Shown: positions 26,101-34,100 of the stretch, one piece after another
How the letters are laid out: the number at the start of each line of letters is the position of its first letter
Numbering within the stretch: position 1 is the first letter of the stretch
Origin: Pholis gunnellus
Lineage: Eukaryota; Chordata; Actinopteri; Perciformes; Pholidae
Length of the DNA: 64,000 nucleotides
Direction: 5' to 3'
Assembly (NCBI GenBank): GCA_910591455.2
Contig: OU342804.1
Span: 26,339,207-26,403,206 of the forward strand
The notes under the pieces: model-generated
What the model saw: the letters and a program-made list of their open reading frames with translations, nothing else
The model's database searches: none
Told to the model about the DNA's origin: nothing
Position numbers and translations under genes: made by a program

Positions 26101-27845
26101 GAACGTGCCGAGAGGCTGCGTCGTGTCGGAGATGTTGAGGCCCAGGCACGTGCTGGTGCCCAAGTTGAAGAGGCGATACCGGGAAACCCACTTCCACAGC
26201 ATGCGGCGCGTGGGCCGCTCGCAGTCCTCCAGCACCATGTTAGAGCGGTCCACCGTGATGCAGCGCTTCAGCGGCTCGCTCTCCAGGATGAACAGGCCCT
26301 TTTCTGAAGAGAGATGGACGAGAGACAAGGGGGAGAGGAGAGGAGGAGGTGCGAAGAGGAGAGGGGCGAGAGACATGGGGGGAGGAAGTCAGGAATTGAT
26401 GTGAATGTGTAACACACGAGAGAGGAGGATGGATTTAGTGAGAGCAGAAAAGAATAGATTAGTATGCTTTATGATGGCATAACCACGCAGTAGGATGCAG
26501 AAAGATCTTACAGAAAGTCAGAGAGTAAAGTGAGAATACTTGTACCTTCAGCTTTAACATTTCACTTTTATTAAAGAAGTTTCTCTGCCAAAACAGAACA
26601 ATATTCAAGCTAAATGAAGGCCTGAGGGAACCTTTCATGTTTTCTTCCAACATGAATAAAGGTCTCTGTGTAACTGGATACTCTAACAAAACACGAGGAT
26701 GTATACTGAATATATACACATGGTAGTAATGAAAGCAGCTGGAGGAATTATCTCTCCCCTCATGTCACTATCACATACTGAAGAAAAAAACAACAGTGTA
26801 TGTTCTCCATCCTCTGTGTTTCTACAAGAATGGACTATACCATCATACTATTAAAGACACACAACTTGAAACTGATCTGGACAAAACCAGTATCATGATA
26901 ATGGTAAGATACAATTTGAAAACCAGGATTGCAAGAATCAATTATTCAAATTTTTAAATCATCTTTTGATTATTTGATTAATCAATGAAATGTTTTCTAA
27001 ATACCAGACGTGTTCTCACAATATCTCAAAACAAGGTGACATTCAAATTGCATGTCGTGTACAACCAACAGTCCAAGAGTACTCGATTTAAGATTGTCCT
27101 GTAACGATGTTGCAGATTAGTATTCTGTCTGCCTTGACTCTAATTCAACATGCCACGATGTAAAAACAGAAAATCAGCATATCATTGATTATGAGAAGCT
27201 GGAATCAGTGAATGTTTGATGTTATTCCTTCATAGAATTTCAAGACTGACACTGATCATCAAGTCAACCAATCATTTCAGCCCTATTGCAAACAGGTCTA
27301 CATGTTAACCATCTGCATGTTTCCCTGTTCAGATTCTACTTTGAGAGGTTATATATTGTTTACTGTCAATAGTTATTTCAACTTTGGGACAAAAAAACAT
27401 GGACAGCACATGTTTCTCTTCATCAAAATTAACTTGCACATTTGGCTCCTGAGAAGTCCGGGATTTTTTTTTTTACATATAATAAAAAGATCACTGTTGT
27501 AATGTGAGCCAAGCTGCAGCAGTGGGGCTCAAACTCTGGTTCAGAGGCCAACTTGGGGACTAGGCTACAGTTATATAATTATCTACCGTGATAAATGCCC
27601 AGGACAAGAACGTGTACCGTGGGCTTATTTTGCAGGAGGTCGTTAACATCTCAAATAAAAGACCACCGAGCAGCAGCTGCAGCCAGATGATTCAACTTAC
27701 TGTAGAACTCCGTGAGCTGTTTTTTCTCCAGGACCTCATCGTCCTCCTCGCTGACACACAGGCAGCTCTTCGCCAGCAACACTGCTGCACAAATAGTCGC
27801 CAGAACAGCCACGGAGTCGATGAAACGAAACAACTGGATGGACAT
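1043..27845 (-). CDS. pla2r1: Secretory phospholipase A2 receptor (complete CDS, 30 coding exons)
   Basis: Type I membrane endocytic receptor of the mannose-receptor family; in mammals it binds secreted phospholipases A2 and collagen. Exons in transcript order: 27845-27701, 26303-25923, 25785-25612, 24943-24779, 24528-24415, 23484-23335, 23017-22823, 21827-21664, 21412-21302, 19739-19627, 19536-19367, 19258-19050, 18514-18369, 17619-17535, 17429-17294, 17196-17161, 17062-16902, 15782-15721, 15146-15043, 14951-14815, 13240-13123, 12952-12813, 12689-12548, 10800-10565, 8468-8294, 8118-7984, 7557-7447, 7360-7184, 2162-2127, 1260-1043. They total 4,446 nt (1,481 aa plus stop), every junction keeps phase, and the human protein is of similar length (about 1,460 aa). 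Order: signal peptide, ricin-B, FN2, eight CTLDs, membrane span, short tail. Eight CTLDs exclude LY75 (ten). The tail ending NVLITHLE resembles PLA2R1, and the itgb6 neighbour agrees. No lectin domain shows an EPN or QPD sugar-binding triplet, as expected for PLA2R1 rather than MRC1. Confidence 0.95.
1380..1495. repeat. Teleost interspersed repeat fragment ('AGTACTTT' type)
   Basis: Contains the phrases 'ctacaagcaaaagtcctac' and 'gtagtagtacaaagta', a common teleost repeat vocabulary also seen at 6065-6280, 42990-43100 and 57722-58125. It is degenerate and its ends are unclear. Confidence 0.5.
1496..2032. mobile_element. Tc1/mariner-type non-autonomous relic
   Basis: Left end (tgcaacacttttgttttcgc, tcccatttttcacgagttg) and right end (cgtgaaatatgggagcaaaa, gcaaaagcgtgtatattttt, gttcagtgta) are imperfect inverted copies. 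They match the fish Tc1-like consensus starting 'CACTGAACAAAAATATAAACGC' that I recall. The interior includes 'ggccactctgaaatgtgcag' and 'ccacagatgttgcaggtttt' from the same family, but no intact transposase. It lies in the last pla2r1 intron. Confidence 0.75.
2926..3055 (+). repeat. 65-bp tandem duplication
   Basis: Two essentially identical copies, 2926-2990 and 2991-3055, beginning ttactctttcttattagagt and containing cagtgctttgatgagcattt. The near-identity implies a recent duplication compared with the surrounding decayed sequence. Confidence 0.9.
3150..4140 (+). repeat. GC-rich tandem array (GGCGGAGC / CTGTCGGCAGTTGACGGCGG units)
   Basis: About 1 kb built from the short words gcggagcggagc, ccttgactcgacgg, gcctgtcggca and cagttgacggcgg in varying order. 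The plus strand is G-dominant, including ggggcagggcggggcgg near 3817. Long open frames exist on both strands only because stop codons are rare in this composition; the predicted peptides are low-complexity and not supported as genes. Confidence 0.9.
4216..4222 (+). promoter_or_regulatory. TATAAAA motif at edge of GC-rich array
   Basis: TATAAAA embedded in 'gacgctataaaaggtcagcg', immediately before another short piece of array-like sequence. It resembles a core promoter, but no transcript is predictable downstream. Confidence 0.25.
5228..5464 (+). pseudogene. PIF/Harbinger (HARBI1-like) transposase fragment
   Basis: Conceptual translation contains RVLRDRQDPLSHHDDFLYE, CYRFCRHGIIYLQDLLEP and YIEHHT. 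This resembles the N-terminal region of HARBI1-type transposases ('R.DPL...D..L..RYRF...GI.YL..LL.P'). Only about 50 residues are recognisable before similarity is lost, so it is a broken fragment nested inside the larger hAT insertion. Confidence 0.6.
5593..6417. repeat. Inverted-repeat pair (about 127-bp arms) with CpG-rich tips
   Basis: Arm 5593-5719 is repeated in reverse complement at 6289-6417 at roughly 95% identity by eye. Shared words include gacagtaagtgggcggaccc, acatataattggtt and ctttggataaaccggatatc. The outer tip is dense in ctcgcgag words, tandemly repeated at 5515-5625 (gctcgcgaagtttaaacct). The arms may be termini of a Harbinger-like or fold-back element. Confidence 0.8.
6065..6280. 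repeat. Teleost interspersed repeat fragment
   Basis: Contains 'aaaagtattcagatcctcac' and 'tgcagtaaaatgtacattat', the same family as the copies near 1380, 42990 and 57722. It lies in the loop of the inverted-repeat pair. Confidence 0.5.
6601..6652 (+). repeat. Short tandem repeat of GTTAGCATCGATCGCTAGC
   Basis: Two adjacent copies of a roughly 20-bp unit rich in palindromes (atcgat, cgatcg, gctagc). Confidence 0.8.
7184..8118 (-). CDS. pla2r1: pla2r1 exons 26-28: C-type lectin domain 8
   Basis: Exons 8118-7984, 7557-7447 and 7360-7184 (residues about 1257-1397). Landmarks: CPSTWVKFRHGCYDF, EESREHCR, VWLGMYF, SLAWVDGSPMDYINWPNK and CTERLGFVCK. The pyrimidine tract of exon 26's acceptor is the (CT)n face of the microsatellite at 8121-8184. 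Confidence 0.93.
8121..8184. repeat. (GA)n microsatellite at a pla2r1 splice acceptor
   Basis: About 64 bases of nearly pure GA on the plus strand. On the transcribed strand it is (CT)n and runs directly into the CACAG acceptor of pla2r1 exon 26 (first exon base 8118). Confidence 0.95.
8294..10800 (-). CDS. pla2r1: pla2r1 exons 24-25: C-type lectin domain 7
   Basis: Exons 10800-10565 and 8468-8294 (residues about 1120-1256). Landmarks: SWYGAMHMCIENDSDLVSI, HWIGLYS, YQWSDGSD, THWEAADDD and CETLLPGALC. The two exons are separated by a 2.1-kb intron holding teleost palindromic repeats. Confidence 0.93.
9605..9680. repeat. Fragment of teleost palindromic repeat
   Basis: Contains 'agttctgggaaatactctta' and 'gcgagagttagatgagaat', the terminal part of the repeat family described at 10085-10485. 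Confidence 0.6.
10085..10485. repeat. Teleost palindromic interspersed repeat ('TTAGCTTAGCATAAAGACTG' family)
   Basis: Carries ggcttagcttagcataaaga and ctctttatgctaagctagct facing each other, agtcttgtcgtcaccatgac, and the end ctaagcgtatttcccaaaac. This is a widespread non-autonomous fish repeat that I recognise, probably a DNA-transposon MITE. Related copies: 9605-9680, 10930-11260, 54575-54842 and 56905-57125. Confidence 0.7.
10930..11260. repeat. Second copy of the teleost palindromic repeat
   Basis: Starts 'aaaggagtagtttgacaatt', contains 'gctaactgtttccagtcttt' and 'atgctaaagcc', and ends near 'cgaataagtgcatttctgaa'. It is divergent from the 10085-10485 copy. Confidence 0.55.
11790..12235. 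repeat. Probable interspersed repeat, moderately GC-rich
   Basis: Contrasts with the surrounding AT-rich intron; contains 'cgccattctgcagtctgctc' and a block rich in gctagc/gttagc words, ending 'ctatagagctgctttaag'. The composition and word use suggest a DNA-transposon relic, but no clean termini were found. Confidence 0.35.
12548..13240 (-). CDS. pla2r1: pla2r1 exons 21-23: C-type lectin domain 6
   Basis: Exons 13240-13123, 12952-12813 and 12689-12548 (residues about 987-1119). Landmarks: GKSWKDAQSICSS, GSLVAVEDE, VWIGLRDED, RWTNGKSVSYTNWS and CSETGYGFVCQK. Confidence 0.93.
13595..13765. repeat. Probable degraded interspersed repeat
   Basis: Contains 'aaaggaacagtgtgcattta', 'agttctctgacacgcttggc' and 'gcaatctgcaacctc', phrases typical of a fish repeat family. 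No coding content; it lies in a pla2r1 intron. Confidence 0.4.
14768..14812. repeat. (GT)n microsatellite next to pla2r1 exon 20 donor
   Basis: Imperfect (GT)n on the plus strand, so (CA)n in the transcript, beginning within a few bases of the weak donor GTTCAG at 14814. Confidence 0.9.
14815..17062 (-). CDS. pla2r1: pla2r1 exons 17-20: C-type lectin domain 5
   Basis: Exons 17062-16902, 15782-15721, 15146-15043 and 14951-14815 (residues about 832-986). Landmarks: GAYLLSIHS, DWWIGLSIEPG, RWSDKTEVEFQNW and CSDLHGYVCK. In mammals CTLD5 is the main sPLA2-binding unit (established knowledge). Donors of exons 17 (AGG|GTTTGT), 18 (CAG|GTGTGT) and 20 (AAG|GTTCAG) are all non-consensus, but phase requires them. 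Exon 20 also starts CTLD6 (GGCPAKWLYFGHK). Confidence 0.88.
17161..18514 (-). CDS. pla2r1: pla2r1 exons 13-16: C-type lectin domain 4 and 36-bp linker exon
   Basis: Exons 18514-18369, 17619-17535, 17429-17294 and 17196-17161 (residues about 698-831). Landmarks: GAQLASFYH, WFWVGLNKRD, WEWSDGSP, DCAVYS and CDTKHEWICK. Exon 13 must use a weak donor (GG|GTTGGT) to keep phase with exon 14 (A ACA GAG GGC). The stronger-looking GTACAG five bases downstream would give a wrong phase. Exon 16 is a 36-bp microexon encoding DQLKKPYWYTE between CTLD4 and CTLD5. Confidence 0.88.
17994..18041 (+). pseudogene. LINE reverse-transcriptase motif fragment
   Basis: Reads G-V-P-Q-G-L-I-L-G-P-stop-D-F on the plus strand, matching the reverse-transcriptase GVPQGxxLGPLLF motif with an internal stop. 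It is a dead LINE remnant in a pla2r1 intron. The surrounding sequence is too decayed to extend. Confidence 0.6.
18790..18935. repeat. Fragment of 'ATTAATCGATTA' teleost repeat
   Basis: Contains 'ataaattgattaactgggcg' and 'gtcgatcgacaaaaagaaa', typical of the dispersed family also seen at 26925-27285 and 34755-34850. Confidence 0.45.
19050..19739 (-). CDS. pla2r1: pla2r1 exons 10-12: C-type lectin domain 3
   Basis: Exons 19739-19627, 19536-19367 and 19258-19050 (residues about 534-697). Landmarks: HGHSCYTV, YYWIGLMDLE, FTNWNKHQP and CKSHKALSVCK. The last exon also starts CTLD4 (PCPPGWESHSGMLYCFK). Confidence 0.93.
20060..20245. repeat. Fragment of 'CTGTGAGGCTG...TGCTAACATG' teleost repeat
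   Basis: Contains ctctgtgaggctgcagttag and catgctaacatgctta; a longer copy of the family is at 41745-42180. Confidence 0.5.
21302..23017 (-). CDS. pla2r1: pla2r1 exons 7-9: C-type lectin domain 2
   Basis: Exons 23017-22823, 21827-21664 and 21412-21302 (residues about 377-533). Landmarks: GVCYRLL, GANLTSLHS, VWIGLW, WSDGSPV and CDERLPAVCRR. The third exon has no long open frame of its own and was found by phase: AAG|GAA GGT AAC TGG. The intron between exons 7 and 8 hosts the complete-ended hAT insertion at 21890-22772. Confidence 0.92.
21890..22772 (+). mobile_element. hAT element, internally deleted (SCAND3/ZBED-type)
   Basis: Starts CAGGGGTGGCCAACC and ends GGTTGGCCACCCCTG, a 15-bp perfect terminal inverted repeat. 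Identical 8-bp target duplications GTCTATAT flank it at 21882-21889 and 22773-22780. At 883 bp it is far shorter than an autonomous copy: the 5' terminus is joined to the transposase C terminus. It is inserted in the pla2r1 intron between exons 7 and 8, antisense to the gene. Confidence 0.95.
22043..22448 (+). pseudogene. hAT transposase C-terminal (dimerisation) fragment
   Basis: The frame ending at a stop at 22446-22448 has no frameshift over about 130 codons. It contains FLVDPFNAETDCLKAP, EFWKSVPMKKYPNVKRAALK, FGSTYVCESVFSTLKHVKSK and HVNELLRVATTEYKPDL, the hAT C-terminal dimerisation region found in SCAND3/ZBED5-like proteins. The BED finger and catalytic core are missing. No start codon belongs to it inside the element, so it is a deletion relic rather than a gene. 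Confidence 0.9.
23335..24943 (-). CDS. pla2r1: pla2r1 exons 4-6: C-type lectin domain 1
   Basis: Exons 24943-24779, 24528-24415 and 23484-23335 (residues about 234-376). Landmarks: CYQFN, GGNLLSI, VWIGLNHL, WQWSDGAPL, and the closing CESALPYICKK. No EPN or QPD triplet is present. Confidence 0.93.
25343..25569. mobile_element. Small mariner/Tc1-type MITE
   Basis: Left end tgcactgtatggcaaaaagt then aagtggacaccc; the right end, read in reverse complement, is tacactacatggccggaagt then atgtggacacc. This is an imperfect terminal inverted repeat of about 30 bp, matching the fish 'TACACTATATGGCCAAAAGTATGTGGACACC' class. It is 227 bp with no coding capacity and lies between pla2r1 exons 3 and 4. Confidence 0.75.
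25612..25785 (-). CDS. pla2r1: pla2r1 exon 3: fibronectin type II domain
   Basis: Residues 176-233, encoded by one 174-bp exon. FN2 signature: HGMPCALPFKYNNKWYSEC, then WCATT and GFCP. In the receptor family this module contributes collagen binding (family knowledge). A small mariner-type MITE (25343-25569) lies just downstream in the next intron. Confidence 0.93.
25923..26303 (-). CDS. pla2r1: pla2r1 exon 2: ricin B-type cysteine-rich domain
   Basis: Residues 49-175. Beta-trefoil cysteine-rich domain starting EKGLFILE, with CITVD, QxW-like LWKW, TCLGLN and ALPVLWWRC. The acceptor follows CTTCAG and the donor is AAG|GTAAAT. The name reflects the fold shared with lectin chains; this is a receptor module, not a toxin. 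Confidence 0.93.
26925..27285. repeat. Degraded 'ATTAATCGATTA' teleost repeat
   Basis: Contains 'gattatttgattaatcaatg', 'atctcaaaacaaggtgacat' and 'gagaagctggaatcag', and ends 'atcatttcagccctatt'. Part of a very common dispersed fish family; lies in the first pla2r1 intron. Confidence 0.55.
27701..27845 (-). CDS. pla2r1: pla2r1 exon 1: start codon and signal peptide
   Basis: Residues 1-48. The start begins MSIQLFRF, followed by a hydrophobic stretch (VAVLATICAAVLLA) and a likely cleavage near CLC, then an acidic mature N terminus (SEEDDEVLE). The ATG has G at -3. The donor ACA|GTAAGT lies at 27700-27695. The flanking sequence to about 28060 is moderately CpG-rich and is the likely 5' UTR and promoter. 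Confidence 0.9.
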
Positions 27846-28059
27846 GTCGACGGCGGGATGCGGTGCTGAAGTGCAAATGTCCGCACATTCCGAGGCTCCT
27901 GGTCAGAGAGAGTATTTTTGGGCTCGCTGGTGGTTTTTTTCTCTCAGAAAACTTTGCGCCGAGTGAAGTTTTTTCAGCGGGGGACCAGCGACGTCACGTC
28001 TGACGGAGGAGCAGCTGCTGCTCTCCGGTCTGGAAGCTGCATTCCTGCCGCTGTTTCAT

Positions 28060-29631
28060 GACTGTTTTCACCCGGACAACTTTATTTATTTAGACTAAAC
28101 GAAAGGCCTCCAAAAATCTATAAACTATACCAATAAAAATAGATAGACACACAGACAGACTCAATTTAACTTAAAACTTTAGTTAAACTTTGCAGATTCA
28201 TATTTACATTCATTCCAGTATAATAGGTTAAGGCAGTATAAGATAAGGGGAAATTCAAAGCAGAAATTCATAAACCTTTAACATACTGCAACAATGAAGT
28301 GATCAACACATTAATGCATCAATAATTATGATCCCACAATATTCAGAAACGGACCATTCTTCATAAATTTTATACTTCTACTTTGGTAGTTTAGGTTTAT
28401 TCTGATGATAGTATTGAATCTATCTGAATGCAGGACTTTTAAACTATGTAATGAACTTGATTAATATGCTGCACTGCCATAAATTACAGTATATGAAATA
28501 TAACAATTAGCTCCGCCTCGTTAATTAGTCAAATTACTTGCACATTAAAAAACAGTCAATAAGACTCTATATCATTGTATATCACTGACAATGCTTCTGC
28601 ATTGAGTACTTTAAACTCGCTGTACATGTTTTAACTCAAGTACCATTTATAATGCAGGATTTATTCTTGAAATTTAGTATTTTTACAATGTTGGGATTGC
28701 TACAGCAATTTAGTGTTGCGCTTTCATAAATTTGGGTTGGGATCATGGCCTCTATGTTGAGATTCAGGAGAATTAAAAGCAGCAGAGGCTGAGACATCCT
28801 GACAGATAGTCCCGAGTCTGATCAAACCCCAAAAACACTGGATCCTACCATTTCCCATAATGCTCGTGGTTCTTCATTACACCCCTTGTCCCTCTGAATG
28901 CACACACCATCACACCTCTACAGCCCAATCTGTGCTGATCCTGATGATGTGAGGGTTTTCACAGGTGGTTGCCTCCGACACTGACAGCGGTATTATATTT
29001 ATTTATAGAAAACTATCTGACCCCAGGTTTTCTCTATGGGGTCATCTGATGAAACACAACTATATTTAGGAAAATGCACAGTGAGAGCGCAACATAGGCC
29101 ACACAGATCCCTTCTAAAAGACAGGGCCACAAGAGTGTGTAATAATGCAGGACCCAACTAATATAGTGGTGCAAATTTGATTTCTTGGTGCAAAATCTCG
29201 GTCTGTCTACATGTTGTAAAAGTATAATTTCACAATAAGTCAAAATTCAACTTTATTTATGTGCCATGCCACTAAAAAAACTCACTTACTTACATTGAAG
29301 GCTCAGCCTCTCTTCACAATAAAAAAACCCATAATAATCCACCTGTATATTTACATTCATTAGCATATACAAAGATTATTTTCAGTAGTAGACCACTCGT
29401 AGTGTAGACTCCTCCTTTCCAAGCTGCATGTTACAGTACACAAACTTTTAAGTTTGTAGGATCATGCATCAGGGAAGTGCAGTGTTTAACAGTACATCGA
29501 CAGTGCACCTTTACAGCAGCGAATTCATCATGTAGCGTTTGTCTGTTCACAGTGTTGTCTACTGTGTTATAACTTCAAATCTCTGAATCAACACAGAGAT
29601 TTGTACAACAACAATTCATTTTTCTCTCTGT

Positions 29632-29720
<89 letters not shown>

Positions 29721-29759
29721 AAGTGCATTGAGATGTTGGTTTGCCTCCAGTAGTTATCA
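28060..29759. other. Spacer between pla2r1 promoter and itgb6 stop; itgb6 3' UTR
   Basis: AT-rich spacer without recognisable exons. The itgb6 3' UTR runs leftward from 29759; candidate AATAAA signals on the minus strand lie at 29252-29257 and 28998-29003. A long (CA)n tract lies in the presumed UTR. Confidence 0.5.
29634..29718. repeat. (CA)n microsatellite in presumed itgb6 3' UTR
   Basis: About 85 bases of AC/CA repeat with one G interruption. It is 40 bp past the itgb6 stop codon on the minus strand, where the mRNA would read (GU)n. Confidence 0.95.
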
Positions 29760-31172
29760 TCAGAAGTGATCCAGTGTAATGATCTTTTCTCTCTCTGTGT
29801 TCTTATAAGTTACATTTTTGAATGTAGACGTGGAGCTTTTGAACAGAGGGTTGGTCCCCTGAAGAGAGAACACAAATTAACATTCAGAATCACTTTCAAT
29901 TAAAAAGATCAAATAACAGATCATTACAATGTTGTCACCAAAACATGAAGGCTGGGATATTCTATATTGTGTATTGTCAATGACCAAAAACAACAGTGTG
30001 TTAGTCCTTCCCTAAATACCAGCCTGTCTACGGCTTGTAGTTCCAAACCCATTTGTTCCCAGTGAAAAGGTACATCTTTAAAAGGAGGTCAGAAATACAC
30101 ACTTTTATTCTCTAAAAAGGCTCAATCATTTCTTTAAACAGCTGGGCATCCCAGTTATTAGCAAATGTTACTCAAATAAACAGTGCTTTTGTTGGGGATG
30201 AGGTGAAAGGCAATCAAGTTTAAGGGTTAACTTTAAAACCGCTTGTGTCTGATTTCTGCTATTATGAGTCAAAATTCGTACTTCTTCTAAGAGTCATAAA
30301 TCGGAACTCTCAGACTTAAGATTTGGTGTGATTTGCACTCTCGTGGATATCATTATCTCCAGTGTAATTGGGGATACACGTCTTATTCTCACTTGGAAAT
30401 CATAGAAAAACAACACTCCTTGCAACTCCAGAACTTGCCTGAGAATCCTCATGTGTTTAAGTTTTCTTCAGTATTAATCTAGTGATAGTTGTCTCTACTG
30501 CCGTGGGTACATAGCAAACAGGAACTGCTAATAGTTAATTCGGCATACTTTTAATGGTGCTTATTTGACAAAATGTAAACAATTATAAGCTAAAGACAAA
30601 AAAGAAAAGTTGTAGCCAACAGCTTACTAAATGCCTGCATGGCAACGTGATACTTCCCGTTTACAGCTCTCAAAGCATTGTGGGAACTGTAGTTCCAAAA
30701 CATGCATGCTCGTCCCCCAAAATCAAAGTAAGACAAATAATAATACGAGGGAAAGAAATACATTAATATATTTAGAGTAGATGGGTGTTGATGGGGCATA
30801 TTTGTCTCTGTTTGATAATAAAATCATTTGTTTGAACAGTTTTTGGAAAACAATGGAAGTTTATGGCAAAGAAGAATAAGCTACTTCCCGCTTTGGCTTA
30901 TCACACAGAATATACTTGTTAGTAGGATCAATTCAGTCAGTTTATACGTTTTCATGGGATTTGTTGACATGAAAAATATAAAGAATATCACCAGACATAT
31001 CTTACCGTCTGCCATTTTGCCTTTGACCTCTCAGCCTCAAACTTGGCCACCTCTTTGCGGTCGTGGACCGACACCAGCACCTTCCACACAGCCAGCAGGA
31101 TCAGGCCGATGCACACGATGGAAAGGGAGACGCCCAGAATAATCATGGGGATGTTGGGAGGTTCGGGGCAAC
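29760..31172 (-). CDS. itgb6: itgb6 coding exons 14-15: transmembrane segment and cytoplasmic tail
   Basis: Exon 14 (31172-31006) encodes PNIPMIILGVSLSIVCIGLI, LLAVWKVLV, then HDRKEVAKFEAERSKAKWQT. Exon 15 (29858-29760) encodes G-TNPLFKSSTSTFKNVTYK and a terminal extension ending TLDHF. The membrane-proximal NPxY-type site reads NPLF (F756) and the distal site NVTY (Y768). Confidence 0.94.
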
Positions 31173-34100
31173 CTGGTACGGGACAGAGAGGACGACACAA
31201 GCCTTACACCAGGACTCCCCGGTTTTTTGTGTGTCATCTGTTTCCTACATTGATGTAAAGCTTACCGTTCATCTGCAGATCATAGGCAGTGGTCCCCGTC
31301 TCACCTCCTACCACACCGAACGAGATCCAGCACTCGTTCTCCATCATCAGCGTGCATTGCATAGAAGCACTCTTGTCATAATCTGAGAGGAAACGTGAAC
31401 ATACATATCCATAAGGAAGGCATGAATCCATCGTATATCATCTTCCCATTCGACATTGTGCTGAGAACGTAAAAGGATACACTCGCCTCTGTTGTGCTGT
31501 CAGCGTGATTTCCATATCAAAGACTACAATCTGGTGTGCGTGGACCGCACCATTGTATTTCACATCTGAAGCCTGAAAATCCTCTGTGATAATCAGATAT
31601 ACCTCTCAGCTTGCACAAGTATGGCGGGTTTAAAATAATGTCTTCTATAAAGGAAGACGGGGTCCTTTGGCCATTCACATGCTCTACAATAGCTCTGCCT
31701 GTACGACAAGGTAAATAATATGTTCCCCATTGTCCGGTGCTGCCTGAATGGACGTGGATGGTGTTGTGTTAGGTGGTGGGGGGGGGTTCAGCTTCAGAGA
31801 GACACCCGAGTCGATGCAGGTCAGCATTCCTCCAAATCTCTGACCCATGGGGAAACTTAGCATGGCCCTATGTTGACACCACTATCAAAAACACAAAGTC
31901 CAGCAACAAACAAGCATTTACAGCACAGCTAAGTGATCGGGCTAAAAAGGGCTGATGGTACATTTATACAGGGTTAATGTTGGTGCACATCCTGTACAGA
32001 ATGTTGTTCTTTAATTAAAAAAGAACAAGGATTCCAATGTTGTCTTTACTTCATATTTTTTTCAAATCATATAATTAATTTTCATCCAGGCATCCACTGA
32101 TTTCATTTCACGCAACTGTGACATGAATGTATCAACTAGCACAGACTTGAAACCTGCTATAAATCCTTCAGAGAGAGGATTTTGTGACCTTGTTTGCTGT
32201 CAGTGCTTTATCATCGTCAAGGACTGTTTAGAAAACCCCTCCTTATTAATCTCTTCCATGAAAAGTCCTGACAAACGAGTTTGGCTGCCAAAAGAGCGAA
32301 GCAATTCCCAGATACTGAATGTTATCAACAAACCTGGACGACAAGCAATGAGCAAACAACGGTCCCTTGTTGCAGGCTTCAGTTTAAAACCCTCACTAGC
32401 TCTTGAAGGCACCAAGGCAAGAGCATAATTACAATACAGTCAACACCCAAAACGGCATTAGATGTTAATGTTACATGAAGGGAACACAATATTCCCTGTG
32501 ATACATGGACTCTCTGAAGCAAGTTTCAAATATCACAGCCGGTTGATTTTCACATTGTTCTGACATGACCTGCTTGGTGAGGTGTCAAATCAATCTAAAA
32601 ACATACGGCATCCTTTGGAGAGATAGATAAGCAGATAAGATAGATAACCTTCTATAGAAATTCTTAAGCTGACAATTTTGACATATACGCCACAAGAGCA
32701 AATCTTTTGTTCTTGTGTGATGCATGACAGTCAAACTGTTAAACTTCACACGCATGAACACATTGTGATACAAACAGCATATCAAGGTCAGAAAAATATC
32801 AATATCAAAGTCTCAATAATGATTTGAACCATATTATACTGCCCTCACTTAAGAAATGAGATATGTGCAGAAAAGTAGCAGCAACTGTAGAATACTCAAT
32901 CATATCTAAGGAAGCGGTTGGTGGATCTCAGATGCAGAACAGGTGCGTTGTGGAGTCCTTTACCTGCTGTCATGTTGATGGAAATCTTAGGGACGCTGCA
33001 CTTTTGATCACACAACTCGGCATCGTCCTTATCCTGCAGATGGCACTCTACACAGGTCCTGGTGTCAAAACAAGAGGGGAAAAACAAAAGGTCAAGTTTT
33101 CCCTATAGAGATAATACAGACAGTTTACTGAGACCTCAATCACTGACACGGTAAGGACAAAGAAATCCCAGTGTTGGTCACTTATCACAGTTTTTCCAAG
33201 GCTTCGCTCGCTCTCTATCACCCTTCTCCCCTATAACAGTGGTATCAAATGGCACTAGCCCTGACAGCTGCTTTACAATGGATCAAGGAAATCTCTTAAT
33301 GCTGTGTTGTGTGTGTAGGTGTGTGTGGAAGGGGGGGGTCTTTTGATGTCATATGGAAGGTGTAGACACATGTGAACAAGGGGACCAGAACCTGATAGCA
33401 CTGTACTCCACAGAAAACAGATGGATCATGTGGCGACAAGGAGACAACGTCTCACATCTTTCAGGTAAAGAAACAACAATCTGATGGCATCGAGGTGTTC
33501 TCACCTTGCAGCGCTGCAGGCGTCTCCGCACGTCGGGCACTTCTCGCACCTGTCCCCAGACGCTCCGGGTACGGAGCAGACGCAGTGGCCGCACTCGCAT
33601 CTCCCACGGCCGCTGCAGAGAGCGCCATCCTCCGACGTACAGGCCTCGGCGCTGGTGCTGCAGTTACAATACTCCCCCGTCCAGCCGCGTTCGCAGTGAC
33701 ACTCCCCGCAGTCGCACACTCCGTGGCCTACAAAACACACGCACACATAAACAAATAAAAAATCAGTGAAGCAACAGGCTTGACACCATAAGAACGCGCG
33801 CGTAATTCGTCGCGCGTAATTCATCGCTCACCTCCGCAGAGCTCCCCGCGGAAGCGAACGCAGGAGTAATTGTCGCACTCGCAGTAAGGTCCGTAGATGC
33901 GTCCAAAACTGGATGGGTGGCACGCGCACTGTCCGCAGTAGCACTGCCCCTGGCCGCTGCAAATCTCCGACTCGTTGTTCGCGAGGCAGTTGCTCGACGA
34001 AGCGCTCTCCTCGTTGCATTCGCACTCCACTCCCAGGAACCCCGGCTGGCACACACACACGCCGCACTGGAAGGCCCCTTGGCCCTCGGCGCACTGGCTG

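Noticed and set aside
25923..26303. Ricin-like domain as a possible toxin gene
   Set aside because: It is the standard cysteine-rich module of a mannose-receptor-family protein, spliced between the signal-peptide and FN2 exons; no toxic chain is present.
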